64,000 bases of DNA from assembly GCA_003278425.1 (NCBI GenBank), contig QCFE01000006.1:1-64000 (forward strand). Reading direction: 5' to 3'. Numbering within the stretch: the stretch's first letter is position 1; each line of letters starts with the position of its first letter. Position numbers and translations under genes: made by a program. Source of the DNA: Prochlorococcus sp. AG-363-B11. Its GTDB lineage: Bacteria > Cyanobacteriota > Cyanobacteriia > PCC-6307 > Cyanobiaceae. The notes under the pieces are model-generated. The model was given only the letters and a program-made list of their open reading frames with translations, ran no database searches and was not told the origin of the DNA. Positions 20,142-29,993 of this stretch are shown one piece after another.

Positions 20142-21269
20142 TTACCTTTGTAAGAGTAATCTTTTTATAACTCTCTGAGCAATATTCCCATACCCCATTT
20201 CTCCAGATAGTATTTGTGCAATTCTCTGAGGAGCTGTTGGTCTTTTTATGCCTAGCTTATATCCCATTTTTGGGAATCGGTAAAAAACTTGAGAAATTCT
20301 TCTTCCCCAAGCCATAGAATCTCCCCATTTTTCTTTCATTGAAAGTGTGTAGTTACTCAAGTCACTTGTGTTTCCTTGTAACCAATGATGTATACATTTT
20401 GCAGCTTCACAGCCACTAATTAACGAAGGTCTTAAGCCTTCAGCGAGAAATGGGTCGCAAAGGGATGCGGCATCCCCAACTACTAAAATTCCCTCCCCAT
20501 GAAGAGTGCTATGGCCATTCCAGACTCTCAACTGAGAATCTTTTCTTATGCCATCGTTTTGATCGAAACCTAGGCTTGGGAGTAGTTGATTAAGTATTTT
20601 TTTGTTGTCTGGAAATTGATTACCTATGAATGTACCTACCCCAACATTCACCGAATTTTTTAGGGGAAAAGCCCATGCAAAACCATGATGAACCAAGCCG
20701 AATTCAAACCTTGAAGTGTTTGAATTTAATAAGCCTCTACCGTTCAAGCGAACAGAAGTTGTAGAAGCATAATGAAGTTTTCTTGGACCAAGGTTAAACC
20801 TTTCAGCCCAAGGTGAATTTGAGCCATCTGCAATTACTAAGCATTTGCCTTCAATTTGGCGACCATCTGTTGAAGTAACTTGCCATTGACTGTTGTTTTT
20901 ATTTACAGCTTGTACTTCAAAAGAATCGAAAAACTCTGTACCTTGTTCAATTGCATTGGTTATTAGGAGTTCATCTAGTTTTTCTCTTCTTGTTATCCAG
21001 AAAGGGGAGTCTCCTGGAAGCTCAGCAATTATTTTATCTGATAAACACCAGCTAAATTCGACTCTTTTTATTACTTCCTCAACTGCTGCCTTCAGTGGAA
21101 ATGGATACAATTGTTGGACTGAAGCAGCCATTCCACCACCACAAGATCGCAAAGGAAACCCTGAGTTTTTTTCAACAAGAGCTACTTTGTTTCCTGTATT
21201 TGCTAAGTGAAAGGCCGTTGACGCCCCAGCTGCACCACCCCCTAAAATTATAATGTCAGTAGAAGTCAA
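20142..21269 (-). CDS. Geranylgeranyl-reductase-family flavoprotein
   Basis: FAD-dependent oxidoreductase of 375 residues. It opens with an ADP-binding fold ([20 protein letters not shown]), has the GGR-family SCGGGMA segment near residue 42, and the second FAD-binding motif [21 protein letters not shown] near 263-283. It resembles ChlP-type reductases that saturate isoprenoid chains, but is a paralogue-like sequence, so the substrate (chlorophyll side chain, quinone or another lipid) is uncertain. It overlaps frr by 4 bases and is probably co-transcribed with it and pyrH. Confidence 0.78.
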   Translation of the reverse strand: MTSTDIIILGGGAAGASTAFHLANTGNKVALVEKNSGFPLRSCGGGMAASVQQLYPFPLKAAVEEVIKRVEFSWCLSDKIIAELPGDSPFWITRREKLDELLITNAIEQGTEFFDSFEVQAVNKNNSQWQVTSTDGRQIEGKCLVIADGSNSPWAERFNLGPRKLHYASTTSVRLNGRGLLNSNTSRFEFGLVHHGFAWAFPLKNSVNVGVGTFIGNQFPDNKKILNQLLPSLGFDQNDGIRKDSQLRVWNGHSTLHGEGILVVGDAASLCDPFLAEGLRPSLISGCEAAKCIHHWLQGNTSDLSNYTLSMKEKWGDSMAWGRRISQVFYRFPKMGYKLGIKRPTAPQRIAQILSGEMGYGNIAQRVIKRLLLQR

Positions 21270-21814
21270 ACCTTAAGAATTTCCCCTTCTTTTTTTGAAA
21301 GATTTTTTTCAATTTCGTTGATATATTTGTCAGTTAGCTTTTGTATAGAATCTTGTTCATCATGGCTTTGATCTTTCGATAAATCGCTGTCTTTCTCTGA
21401 GGCTTTGATCTTTTCAATTGCATCTCTCCTAATATTACGAAGAGCTATTTTTGCTTCTTCCGCATATTTTGAGGCAAGTTTGCAAAACTGCTTTCTCCTC
21501 TCTTCGGTTAAGGGAGGAATATTTATGCGAATTATCTTTCCATCGTTATTTGGTGTAAATCCAAGATCGCTTGTAGAAATAGCTTTTTCTATTAATGCTA
21601 ATGAACTTAAATCAAAAGGTTGTATTGCAATAGTTTGAGAGTCTGGAGTAGAAATAGTCGCTAATGATTTAAGAGGCGTTTCTGCTCCATAATATTCAAC
21701 TGTTAAACGATCTAAAAGAGATGTATTTGCCCTTCCAGTTCTTATTGTATTAAAGTTGCGCTGAGATGCCTCAACTGATTTTTGCATACTTAATTCGACT
21801 TCTTGATTAACCAT
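21266..21814 (-). CDS. frr: Ribosome recycling factor
   Basis: Works with EF-G to split the ribosome after termination. The 182-residue length and motifs are typical: [20 protein letters not shown] near 21-40, [33 protein letters not shown] near 107-124 and a C-terminal helix ending [17 protein letters not shown]. It follows pyrH by 46 bases on the same strand, the common pyrH-frr arrangement. Confidence 0.97.
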   Translation of the reverse strand: MVNQEVELSMQKSVEASQRNFNTIRTGRANTSLLDRLTVEYYGAETPLKSLATISTPDSQTIAIQPFDLSSLALIEKAISTSDLGFTPNNDGKIIRINIPPLTEERRKQFCKLASKYAEEAKIALRNIRRDAIEKIKASEKDSDLSKDQSHDEQDSIQKLTDKYINEIEKNLSKKEGEILKV

Positions 21815-21860
21815 TTGATTTATATGAAATGTGAGAAGAAAAAATTACTTAAAAGAAAGA

Positions 21861-22574
21861 TTAGCTTGAATTTGCAATGCGGGAGCCTATTTCTTCCCCT
21901 GCTACTGCTTTATTAATATTTCCAGGTTCAAAAATATTAAAAACTACAATAGGTATATTGTTATCTTTACAAAGAGCAATAGCAGTGCTATCCATGACTG
22001 CTATCTCTTGACTAAGAACATCTTGAAAAGATAATGAATCATATTTAATAGCGTCTGAATATTTCTGGGGATCCTTACTATAAACTCCATCTACTTTAGT
22101 GGCTTTAAAGATAACATCAGCATTTATTTCGGCAGCTCTTAGTGCAGATGTTGTATCGGTGGTAAAGAATGGATTCCCACAGCCACCTCCAAATACCACG
22201 ACCCTGCCTTTCTCGAGATGCCGTATTGCCCGTCGCCGAATATACGGCTCAGCAATTTGTTGCATCTCAATAGCTGTTTGAACTCTTGTTGGAACACCTG
22301 CTCTTTCTAAACCATCTTGAAGTGTGATCGCATTCATTACTGTGGCTAACATCCCAACGTAATCAGCCGTTGCCCTATCCATTCCTGCCGAAGACCCTTT
22401 AAGGCCTCGGAAAATATTTCCCCCTCCCACTACAATCGCTAGTTGAGTTCCATCTTCAACCACTTTTGAAACGTCTTTAGCAATTGATTGCACTATCTCA
22501 GGGTCTATTCCATATGGCTTGCTTCCCATTAGGGCTTCGCCACTAAGTTTTAAGAGTACTCGTGAGTAAACCAT
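21861..22574 (-). CDS. pyrH: Uridylate kinase (UMP kinase)
   Basis: Phosphorylates UMP to UDP in pyrimidine nucleotide synthesis. The 237 residues show [12 protein letters not shown] near 6-17, [10 protein letters not shown] near 48-57, the [19 protein letters not shown] segment and [18 protein letters not shown] near 132-149. It heads the pyrH-frr group. Its 219-base upstream gap contains several complementary segments (separate entry), so a structured leader is possible. Confidence 0.96.
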   Translation of the reverse strand: MVYSRVLLKLSGEALMGSKPYGIDPEIVQSIAKDVSKVVEDGTQLAIVVGGGNIFRGLKGSSAGMDRATADYVGMLATVMNAITLQDGLERAGVPTRVQTAIEMQQIAEPYIRRRAIRHLEKGRVVVFGGGCGNPFFTTDTTSALRAAEINADVIFKATKVDGVYSKDPQKYSDAIKYDSLSFQDVLSQEIAVMDSTAIALCKDNNIPIVVFNIFEPGNINKAVAGEEIGSRIANSS

Positions 22575-22624
22575 TATTAATTGTCAAGTTCTCAATGACA
22601 GTAGCAAGGGATTTATGTTTCGTT

Positions 22625-22740
22625 TGATCTGAGTGAGATTTGTTCGTGAGATCAGACACACCTCTTTGACTTTCAATCTCATTTAAACCTAATGAAGGCT
22701 TTCGCTATCTAATAGCCTTGAGCAAGAGGGTAAAGTCAAA
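22625..22740. other. Structured intergenic region upstream of pyrH, possible RNA element
   Basis: Perfect complementary pairs seen: TGATCT (22625-22630) with AGATCA (22649-22654); TGAGATT (22634-22640) with AATCTCA (22675-22681); TTTGACTTT (22665-22673) with AAAGTCAAA (22732-22740), enclosing AAGGCT (22695-22700) with AGCCTT (22714-22719). CCTCTT (22661-22666) can pair instead with AAGAGG (22724-22729), which would exclude the 9-bp stem. It lies between cobO and pyrH on the minus-strand transcript. It could be a pyrH leader, a cobO 3' element or a small RNA. I recognise no known family. Confidence 0.35.
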
Positions 22741-22793
22741 TAATTCAGACTAATTTATTTTTCATGCCATAAAAATAAGATAAGAAAATTTTT

Positions 22794-23486
22794 TTAAAAT
22801 TCAATACCTTTCTGCGCTTTTATTCCTTGCTCTTTGAAAGGATGCTTAATTAGACTCATTTCAGTTACAAGGTCTGCAGTATCTATTAGCTCATCTTTAG
22901 CACCTCTACCAGTTAGAACAACATGAGTCAAATTAGGTCTTACGATGATTCCATCGATGACTTCATTAATTGAAAGGTATCCAAGCTTTATAGCTATATT
23001 TATTTCATCAAGAATGACTAATTTGTATTTAGAACTTGATAGATATTCAAGAGATTTATCCCATGCGAATTTAGCGAGTTCTTTATCTCTATTTCTGTCT
23101 TGTGTCTCCCAAGTAAAACCTTCGCCCAATGCATGCCATTTAAGTTGTTCGCCATAGATTGCAAAAGCTTTTGACTCCCCTGGTTTCCATCCACCTTTGA
23201 TAAATTGTATTATTGCCACCTTCTCACCATGCCCTAAAAACCTAATTGCCATTCCTAGAGCAGCTGTAGTTTTTCCTTTTCCTTGACCTGTGAAAACAAT
23301 TATCAGACCTTTTTCTTGTCCTCTCTCGGATACTCTTTTCCTTTGAACTTCTTTGCGCTTTTGCATTCTTTTTTTATAGTTAGAATCATTAGCTTGGTCA
23401 TTAGAAAATCCACCAATACCAAGCCTTTCTGATTCTTGATCCAAACTTTGAATAGATTCTTTGCTTTTTAGGATGTTTTTAATCAT
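22794..23486 (-). CDS. cobO: Cob(I)alamin adenosyltransferase (CobO/BtuR type)
   Basis: Transfers the adenosyl group from ATP to reduced corrinoid, forming adenosylcobalamin or its precursor. The 230-residue protein has the modified P-loop FTGQGKGKTTAALGMAIR (about 68-85), a VAIIQFIKGGWKPGESKAF segment and LVILDEINIAIKLGYL with the acidic Walker B end. The charged N-terminal extension of about 60 residues precedes the core. A 219-base gap with structured sequence separates it from pyrH. Confidence 0.92.
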   Translation of the reverse strand: MIKNILKSKESIQSLDQESERLGIGGFSNDQANDSNYKKRMQKRKEVQRKRVSERGQEKGLIIVFTGQGKGKTTAALGMAIRFLGHGEKVAIIQFIKGGWKPGESKAFAIYGEQLKWHALGEGFTWETQDRNRDKELAKFAWDKSLEYLSSSKYKLVILDEINIAIKLGYLSINEVIDGIIVRPNLTHVVLTGRGAKDELIDTADLVTEMSLIKHPFKEQGIKAQKGIEF

Positions 23487-23553
23487 TGAAAAGTTAATTG
23501 ATTTAATAATTTGACCTTTGAATTTTAATGGCAGAACTTTTTAAAGTAGTTGA

Positions 23554-24705
23554 TTAAGCACTTAAGGCTTTATCAACAGCCTGCTGTTGGTCTCTTCTAG
23601 TAATCCAATGATGATAGGTTTTAGTATGAATAGAAACAGAGTGTCCCATCATTCTTGCTGAAACTGTGTCGGGGAGACCAACATGAATCGTTCGAATAGC
23701 CCAGGCGTGTCTAAGAATGTAAGGAGTAAGGGGCAAGTGATATCTCCTGAATTGCTCTGAAACCCTTCTTCCTACATTTTGTAATGTTGTTTTTTCTAGA
23801 TCAGTATTTATGGCTGGGAGTAAACCTTTCTCATTAGAAAGATCATTTAATTGAAATTTATCTATCCACTCAGGGTGAAATGGCCAGACTTGATGTTCTC
23901 CAGTTTTTGTATTAGGAAATACCCTTAGAATTTTATCTCCACCTTTCTTAAGGCAAGATAAGTCACAAAAAAATACCTCGTGATTTCTTAGTCCATAAGT
24001 AGCCATTAATCCATATACTAATTTCCATTTTTGATTAGGTATCATTTCATATGCTTTTTCTATTTCCTTATCATTTGGCAATTGCCTGAACTGTGCTTTA
24101 TGCAAACCATAACCATACGCCATAGATCTCCAATCATTGGGCAATTGAATATTGGAATAGTCTGCTAATGCTTTAAGGCTACTTCCGCACTGTTGCCTAC
24201 TGCGACTATTTTCAGAATAACTTTTTAGGGTTTCTACAAGTAGAGCTTTATTTAGTTTTCGATTGTTCTTGTAAGCGATCGTTTTTAGTCTTTGAAGATA
24301 AGGAAGATATGAAGAACTCCAATTTGTTTTGCTACTCGATTTTGATCGGCTCCTTGATGGATCATTAAAGAAATTTGATTTAAACTCATCAATTATTTCG
24401 TCGATATTGGATTTATGCTTTTGGTAAGTAAAACCAGATTTACTTTGGGACCAACTTTTCCACTCAAATTGTTTATGTTCAATTTGCAAATAAAGAAAAT
24501 TAAGGGTTTTTTCAGCTTGCTCAAGCCCTACTGAATTAGCCTCTAGACCTAAGCTGATTCGTTGATCTTTTGTTTCTCCAGGATTAAATTGGCATGGGAG
24601 GGGGCCTCTGAGACAAAGACGATGACCTCGTTTTTCAATACGAAGCTTTATTCCTTTTTGAGCAAGCTTTTGATTGATTTTCAGAAGTTCACTTTTAAAG
24701 ACCAT
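23554..24705 (-). CDS. Tyrosine recombinase (phage-integrase family)
   Basis: 383 residues. The C-terminal catalytic domain shows Arg240 (TYGLRNHEV), a Lys candidate at 267, Arg332 with His333 (YILRHAW), His355 (MMGHS) and the nucleophile Tyr364 (KTYHHW). The usual HxxR box reads YxxR (Tyr329-Arg332). The N-terminal region contains a Ser/Arg-rich stretch near 117-127. It lies among housekeeping genes with no phage genes, att-like direct repeat or tRNA beside it, so it looks like a resident core recombinase. Its site and role (chromosome resolution or otherwise) are unknown. Confidence 0.82.
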   Translation of the reverse strand: MVFKSELLKINQKLAQKGIKLRIEKRGHRLCLRGPLPCQFNPGETKDQRISLGLEANSVGLEQAEKTLNFLYLQIEHKQFEWKSWSQSKSGFTYQKHKSNIDEIIDEFKSNFFNDPSRSRSKSSSKTNWSSSYLPYLQRLKTIAYKNNRKLNKALLVETLKSYSENSRSRQQCGSSLKALADYSNIQLPNDWRSMAYGYGLHKAQFRQLPNDKEIEKAYEMIPNQKWKLVYGLMATYGLRNHEVFFCDLSCLKKGGDKILRVFPNTKTGEHQVWPFHPEWIDKFQLNDLSNEKGLLPAINTDLEKTTLQNVGRRVSEQFRRYHLPLTPYILRHAWAIRTIHVGLPDTVSARMMGHSVSIHTKTYHHWITRRDQQQAVDKALSA

Positions 24706-24774
24706 TGATTTAAATAGTTATAATTACATTGACGTCGTTCCGCGATAAGCTCAACCCCTAAGGAAGTTTTTTTA

Positions 24775-25950
24775 ATGACTCGTGTAGGCGTCCTTTTAAT
24801 GAATCTTGGGGGTCCTGAGAGAATTAAGGATGTAGGACCATTTCTCTATAATCTCTTTTCAGATCCGGAGATAATTCGAATCCCTGTTAAGTTATTTCAG
24901 AAGCCTTTGGCTTGGTTTATTAGCAGTCTTAGAAGTGGAAAGTCTCAAAAGGCTTACCAGGCAATTGGAGGAGGATCCCCACTAAGAAGAATTACAGAAC
25001 AACAAGCCAGAGAATTGCAAAGTGAACTTCGTAAGAGGGGGATTGATGCAACTAGTTATGTTGCAATGCGCTACTGGCATCCTTTTACAGAGTCTGCTGT
25101 TGAGGATATCAAGGCAGATAAAATTAGTGAAGTTGTAGTACTTCCTCTTTACCCCCATTTCTCAATAAGCACAAGTGGATCAAGTTTTAGAGAATTGAAA
25201 CGCTTGAGTGAATCTGATAATGATTTTAAAAAGTTATCAATAAGGTGTATTCGAAGTTGGTTTGATAATCCTGGATACATTAATGCTATGGCAAAGTTAA
25301 TAGAGAATGAAATAATTGTTTGTTCATCCCCTAAAAATGCCCATATTTGTTTTACTGCTCATGGTGTACCTAGAAGCTATGTAGAAGAAGCAGGTGACCC
25401 TTATAAAGATGAAATAGAAAATTGCTCTTTATTGATTATCGACAAGGTTGAAAGATCGTTAGGCTTTAGTAATACTTATACTCTTTCTTATCAAAGTAGA
25501 GTTGGACCTGAAGAATGGTTGAAACCATATACAGAAGATGTACTGGAAGAACTTGGCGCAAAAGGTATGAAAGAGTTAATTGTTGTTCCTATAAGCTTTG
25601 TTAGTGAACATATCGAAACACTTCAGGAAATAGATATTGAGTATAAAGAAATTGCTCTTAAGCATGGGATAGTTAATTTTAGAAGAATTAAGGCTTTAGA
25701 CACTGATCCAGTTTTTATTAATGGTCTTGCTGATTTAGTAACTTCTTGCTTAAATGGTCCCGAGATAAGTCTTGATGCTGCGGCTAAGTTGCCAGATAAA
25801 GTTAAGCTTTACCCTCAAGAGAAATGGCAATGGGGATGGAATAATAGCGCAGAAGTTTGGAATGGGAGAGTAGCAATGTTTGTTTTTATTGTTTGTTTTC
25901 TAGAGTTAGTGATAGGTAACGGTCCATTGCATTTCATTGGTCTACTTTGA
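24775..25950 (+). CDS. hemH: Ferrochelatase with C-terminal chlorophyll-binding-like tail
   Basis: Inserts ferrous iron into protoporphyrin IX to make haem. The catalytic domain (about 1-320) begins [14 protein letters not shown] and contains [19 protein letters not shown], the [20 protein letters not shown] segment with the catalytic His, and [17 protein letters not shown]. After a short linker, residues 351-391 form one membrane span with the CAB-type motif NGRVAM (363-368), a single-helix light-harvesting-like tail known in cyanobacterial and plastid ferrochelatases. It likely anchors the enzyme to the membrane and binds pigment. Confidence 0.95.
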   Translation: MTRVGVLLMNLGGPERIKDVGPFLYNLFSDPEIIRIPVKLFQKPLAWFISSLRSGKSQKAYQAIGGGSPLRRITEQQARELQSELRKRGIDATSYVAMRYWHPFTESAVEDIKADKISEVVVLPLYPHFSISTSGSSFRELKRLSESDNDFKKLSIRCIRSWFDNPGYINAMAKLIENEIIVCSSPKNAHICFTAHGVPRSYVEEAGDPYKDEIENCSLLIIDKVERSLGFSNTYTLSYQSRVGPEEWLKPYTEDVLEELGAKGMKELIVVPISFVSEHIETLQEIDIEYKEIALKHGIVNFRRIKALDTDPVFINGLADLVTSCLNGPEISLDAAAKLPDKVKLYPQEKWQWGWNNSAEVWNGRVAMFVFIVCFLELVIGNGPLHFIGLL

Positions 25951-26089
25951 GATTTCTTATTTTAAAAAATCAATTTTTAAACAATGGAATATTTCTAAGA
26001 CTTTAACCTTTTCAATCTCTATATAGTTTTTATAGTCAAAAGAACCATTATCCATATAAAATTTCTTTAAGATTAACTGTTTATCTACC

Positions 26090-27850
26090 GTGACACTGTC
26101 GTCTTTACATTTAGGTCTAGATGATTCTGCGAACCAAGAGGGAAAACAGATTTTAGGGGCAGATGCCCTTATGGATTCTCTGAGAAGGCATGGTGTAGAA
26201 ACAATTTTTGGCTATCCAGGAGGTGCAATACTTCCTATATATGATGCTGTTTATAAGGCAGAAAGAGAAGGTTGGCTTAAGCATATTCTTATTAGACATG
26301 AACAAGGTGGCTCTCATGCCGCAGATGGTTTTGCGAGAGCGACAGGGAAGGTAGGGGTTTGTTTTGGTACTTCTGGTCCCGGCGCAACGAATTTGGTAAC
26401 TGGGATCGCAACTGCCCAGATGGATTCGGTCCCTTTAGTTGTTATTACTGGTCAGGTCCCAAGGCCAGCAATTGGAACAGATGCTTTTCAAGAAACAGAT
26501 ATTTTTGGTATTACTCTCCCAATTGTGAAACATTCTTGGGTAGTCAGAGATCCTTCTGAAATTGCATCGGTCATTGCACAAGCTTTTTTCATTGCTTCTT
26601 CTGGTCGCCCTGGCCCTGTCCTGGTTGATATCCCTAAGGATGTAGGTCAGGAATTGTTTGATTACAAACCTGTTGAGCCTGGCTCAGTTATTCCTGCTGG
26701 GTTCAAACTCCCAGTTTCTGCAGACCTCCAGAGCATTAATAGTGCGCTTGATTTAATACAAGAGGCTAATCGCCCATTGCTTTATGTAGGAGGTGGAGTT
26801 ATTGCTTCAAGTGCACATGAAAACTTGGCAGAACTAGCAAAACGTTATCAGTTGCCTGTAACAACGACATTAATGGGAAAAGGGGCATATGACGAACGTG
26901 ATCCTCTTTCGGTTGGCATGTTAGGTATGCATGGAACAGCTTATGCAAACTTTGCAGTTACTGAGTGTGATTTGCTGATCGCAATTGGAGCCCGTTTTGA
27001 TGACAGAGTTACGGGTAAATTAGATACATTTGCACCAAGAGCAAAAGTTATTCATTTTGAGGTTGACCCAGCTGAGATTAATAAAAACAGGGTCGCTGAT
27101 GTTGCTGTTTTAGGTGATTTGGGTGAGAGTCTTCAAAAGTTGCTTGATGTTAGTAGGGAAAGAGAAGTTAAACAAAATACTGCAGATTGGTTAGAGCAAA
27201 TAAAATCATGGAAGGAGAAATACCCACTCTTGATACCTAGTAAGGAAGGTGAACTATATCCCCAAGAAATATTGATGGAGATTAGAGATTTAGTCCCAGA
27301 TGCATACATAACAACAGATGTTGGACAGCATCAGATGTGGGCCGCACAATATTTAAGGAATGGACCTCGGAAATGGATTAGCAGTGGAGGCTTAGGTACA
27401 ATGGGATTTGGCATGCCAGCAGCTTTAGGTGTCCAAGTCGCTTTGCCAGATGCAAAAGTTATTTGCATTGCAGGAGATGCAAGTATCCTTATGAATATTC
27501 AAGAATTGGGAACTATCGCTCAGTATCAATTAAACACAAAAATAATTATTATTAATAATCATTGGCAAGGGATGGTTCGACAGTGGCAACAGCGGTTTTA
27601 TGATGAACGTTATTCTGCTACAAATATGTTAAAAGGTGAGCCCAACTTTGTAGCTTTAGCAAAAGCATTTGGTGTTAGCGGCCTTTTGATTAATGATCGG
27701 AGAGATCTAAGGGTTAAGTTGGAAGAGGCATTTAATCATCCTGGTCCAATGTTAGTAGATGTTCATGTTAGAAGAGACGAAAATTGTTATCCAATGGTTC
27801 CTCCTGGGAAAAGCAATGCTGAAATGGTTGGATTACCTAATCAGAACTGA
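26090..27850 (+). CDS. ilvB: Acetolactate synthase, large catalytic subunit
   Basis: Thiamine-diphosphate enzyme joining two pyruvates (or pyruvate and 2-ketobutyrate), the first step of branched-chain amino acid synthesis. The 586 residues show [12 protein letters not shown] near 41-52, catalytic Glu71 in [27 protein letters not shown], and the cofactor motif [12 protein letters not shown]. The start is GTG at 26090. The small regulatory subunit (IlvN) is not adjacent. A short hairpin directly follows the stop codon. Confidence 0.96.
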   Translation: MTLSSLHLGLDDSANQEGKQILGADALMDSLRRHGVETIFGYPGGAILPIYDAVYKAEREGWLKHILIRHEQGGSHAADGFARATGKVGVCFGTSGPGATNLVTGIATAQMDSVPLVVITGQVPRPAIGTDAFQETDIFGITLPIVKHSWVVRDPSEIASVIAQAFFIASSGRPGPVLVDIPKDVGQELFDYKPVEPGSVIPAGFKLPVSADLQSINSALDLIQEANRPLLYVGGGVIASSAHENLAELAKRYQLPVTTTLMGKGAYDERDPLSVGMLGMHGTAYANFAVTECDLLIAIGARFDDRVTGKLDTFAPRAKVIHFEVDPAEINKNRVADVAVLGDLGESLQKLLDVSREREVKQNTADWLEQIKSWKEKYPLLIPSKEGELYPQEILMEIRDLVPDAYITTDVGQHQMWAAQYLRNGPRKWISSGGLGTMGFGMPAALGVQVALPDAKVICIAGDASILMNIQELGTIAQYQLNTKIIIINNHWQGMVRQWQQRFYDERYSATNMLKGEPNFVALAKAFGVSGLLINDRRDLRVKLEEAFNHPGPMLVDVHVRRDENCYPMVPPGKSNAEMVGLPNQN

Positions 27851-27865
27851 TCGTTAGGAATGATC
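27849..27865 (+). terminator. Short hairpin after ilvB
   Basis: GATCGTT and AATGATC form a 7-bp stem (one G-U pair in RNA) with a 3-base loop, overlapping the last two bases of the stop codon and followed by TTGTTATT. It looks like a weak intrinsic terminator. Confidence 0.4.
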
Positions 27866-27908
27866 TTGTTATTAGATGATTTTATTGATTATTAATCATA
27901 TTTAAACT

Positions 27909-28244
27909 ATGAAAATATTCTTATATATTCTTATCTTCTTTCTTTTCTTCCCTCTTAGAGCATTATCTGCTGAAGTTCTTCAGGTTACAAGTTCATCTGT
28001 TCTTCAAATTGGAGATCACAATAGAAACTATAAAGTAAAAATAGCTTGTATAAATGTTGATGAATCTAATAGAAAAGATGCTATTGATTGGCTTAAGAGT
28101 GAGTTGCCAAGACATACAAAAGTAAACTTTTTCCCAAAAGGATCTGAAGATGGAATGTTGCTTGCAAGAATAACTAGTCTTAAGTCAGGTAAAGACCTTG
28201 CCTCTGGTATGCTTGAATTAGGCTATGCAAGATCTATATGTTAA
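27909..28244 (+). CDS. Small secreted SNase-like protein
   Basis: 111 residues with a clear signal peptide: a Lys, a long hydrophobic run (about residues 3-17) and an ALSAE cleavage site near residue 21. The mature part resembles the barrel of thermonuclease-like domains (VKIACINVDESNRKDAIDWL, then LLARITSLKSGKDLASGML and GYARSI), but is short. Catalytic Arg and Glu residues of true nucleases are not clearly present. Probable periplasmic or lumenal protein with SNase-like fold; activity is unproven. Confidence 0.65.
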   Translation: MKIFLYILIFFLFFPLRALSAEVLQVTSSSVLQIGDHNRNYKVKIACINVDESNRKDAIDWLKSELPRHTKVNFFPKGSEDGMLLARITSLKSGKDLASGMLELGYARSIC

Positions 28245-28258
28245 TACTAATCAGTATT
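28243..28258. terminator. Weak hairpin between convergent genes
   Basis: AATACT and AGTATT arms with a 4-base loop lie in the 17-base gap between two convergent genes. AT-rich and only 6 bp, so a bidirectional terminator role is tentative. Confidence 0.25.
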
Positions 28259-28261
28259 TAA

Positions 28262-29071
28262 TTAAGTAGTTTTACTGATTAAATTTCTTGATTCGATGAA
28301 ACTCCATTGTCTTGAACTTGAATGGTCCCTTCTCCAAGACTCAAACAGTTTACTATCTCCAAAAGTGCAGTTTGAATTAATACTAATTTGATTACTACAA
28401 ATACCTTCTACTAGAAATTGTTCTTTTGCAACTTTTCTTATATCTAGAAGATATTTATGTGGATATCTAGCATGTTTTATGCAGTTTATATAGTCCATAT
28501 AATTATAAAAATCTTTACGATCAATGTGATGGCCCTTATCCATACTCTCGTATAGATTGCTAATTATTTCCTGATCAACTTGATAATTAAAACCACTTAT
28601 TGCTGGACCAAGAGCAACTAGTATATTTTTTCTGGAACAACCATTGAGCTCGATTTTTTCAATAGTTTTCTTTATAATACGTTGTACTAAACCTTTCCAG
28701 CCAGAGTGAATAGCAGCAGTATGACCTGTTTCTGAATCTCCAATTAAAATTGGAATGCAGTCTGCTGTATAGATCCACAAGCTTTGAGAATCTTTATCGC
28801 TAATAAGACTGTCTGCTTTTATCACTTCTTTTTTATTGGTCCTAGATGCATGTATTACTTTGTTGCTGTGCACTTGAGACAAGAAGTGAATGCTTGGATT
28901 GGTGCTTATTAATTTTACTAAATCCTTAGGGTTTCGACATGAAACTTTTTTGGTGAAAAAAGCATGTTTAAAGCCATGTCTTAATAGAAGAGTGGATTGA
29001 AGGTAGATTGACCCTTGTTGTACAACTTGTATCCATTCCTTCATCTTGGTTGGATCCTTATCTTTAATCAA
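28262..29071 (-). CDS. YfiH/DUF152-family purine nucleoside phosphorylase-like protein
   Basis: 269 residues of the multicopper-oxidase-like (laccase domain) family, whose studied members act as purine nucleoside phosphorylases/adenosine deaminases or peptidoglycan editing factors. Conserved metal-site segments are visible: FLSQVHSNKV, TADCIPILIGDSETGHTAAIH, HSGWKGLVQRI and LVALGPAISGFNYQV. The start could be the first Met or Met10. It lies 16 bases after the Tab2-like gene on the same strand. Confidence 0.85.
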   Translation of the reverse strand: MIKDKDPTKMKEWIQVVQQGSIYLQSTLLLRHGFKHAFFTKKVSCRNPKDLVKLISTNPSIHFLSQVHSNKVIHASRTNKKEVIKADSLISDKDSQSLWIYTADCIPILIGDSETGHTAAIHSGWKGLVQRIIKKTIEKIELNGCSRKNILVALGPAISGFNYQVDQEIISNLYESMDKGHHIDRKDFYNYMDYINCIKHARYPHKYLLDIRKVAKEQFLVEGICSNQISINSNCTFGDSKLFESWRRDHSSSRQWSFIESRNLISKTT

Positions 29072-29087
29072 TGATCCCAGTAGATAA

Positions 29088-29993
29088 TTAAATTATTAGA
29101 TTGTTTGTATCTTTCAGCATCCAGAATCCTGTAAATTTTTTTTCTTCAGGTGAACTTTGAATAGCTATAAATTGAATACCATCTGCATTATTTTTAGCCT
29201 CAGTTAGTTGATGATTTACTTGATGTGCATAATCTTCACTCATGTCAGTTACAAGCCACCGGTCTTCTTGACCAGCTTCTAAAAGCAGTTGGTTATTTTC
29301 AACTATAAGCCTTACTGGTTCAACTCCACTGAGCCAAGCGGAAACTGCTAATGCTCTTGAACGGCTAAATAAACGAAGGCCAGGAATTTGGATGTGTTCA
29401 TCTAGTGATTCTTTAATAGGAATTAATGAATTGAATTCCATTGGCCATTCTTTTGCTTCACGCAAGCTCCCCAGAGATATGGAAGAAATGCTCCATGCAT
29501 CTCCGCGCAAAGCTTCTGGTAAAGGTTCTGGCTGATTAAGAATCTCGATTTTACTTGGTGCTATTGGACCTGAGATGTAACCAGGCTCATTAGGATAAAC
29601 ATTTTGCTCTCTTTGCTCTAACCATTCATAAAGCGAGAACGTTCTCCTGCTTTCAAGAACTTCGATGCCTACTTTCTCGGCGGCTTTTTTTATCATTGTT
29701 TTCATTGAAGTTCTCCAGCAGCGAAGTCTTTTAGGAAGATCCCACCCTTGCTTATTGGCTTCGATTACAGCTTCTTGAAGCGATTTACTTAGCCAAATTG
29801 AATTAACTTCATTGGAAGGACATTTCTTTTCCCAACGAAATGTTTTACCACCAGAGAAATCCTGAGTGCTGGATATTAATAACTCCCACCTTTTTTTTCC
29901 ATCAATTTCTATTATTGGACGAGAATAGAAATCAATCTCCCAATCAGCTGTTTTGAGCTGTTCATTTTGAGATCCTACAGAGGAATTAGTCAT
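29088..29993 (-). CDS. Tab2/Atab2-family RNA-binding protein (DUF1092)
   Basis: 301 residues resembling the Tab2 family, found in cyanobacteria and chloroplasts; plastid members bind RNA and promote translation of photosystem I and II reaction-centre messages. Markers are WEIDFYSRPIIEIDGKKRWE near 18-37, the Trp/Arg-rich LPKRLRCWRTSMKTMIKKAA near 91-110 and RTFSLYEWLEQREQNVYP near 122-139. The start overlaps the upstream S1-domain gene by 4 bases, so both RNA-binding proteins come from one operon. Confidence 0.85.
   Translation of the reverse strand: MTNSSVGSQNEQLKTADWEIDFYSRPIIEIDGKKRWELLISSTQDFSGGKTFRWEKKCPSNEVNSIWLSKSLQEAVIEANKQGWDLPKRLRCWRTSMKTMIKKAAEKVGIEVLESRRTFSLYEWLEQREQNVYPNEPGYISGPIAPSKIEILNQPEPLPEALRGDAWSISSISLGSLREAKEWPMEFNSLIPIKESLDEHIQIPGLRLFSRSRALAVSAWLSGVEPVRLIVENNQLLLEAGQEDRWLVTDMSEDYAHQVNHQLTEAKNNADGIQFIAIQSSPEEKKFTGFWMLKDTNNLII

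Noticed and set aside
23554-24705. Prophage or genomic island around the tyrosine recombinase
   Set aside because: Neighbours are core genes in ordinary order, there is no tRNA or direct repeat, and composition does not change visibly.
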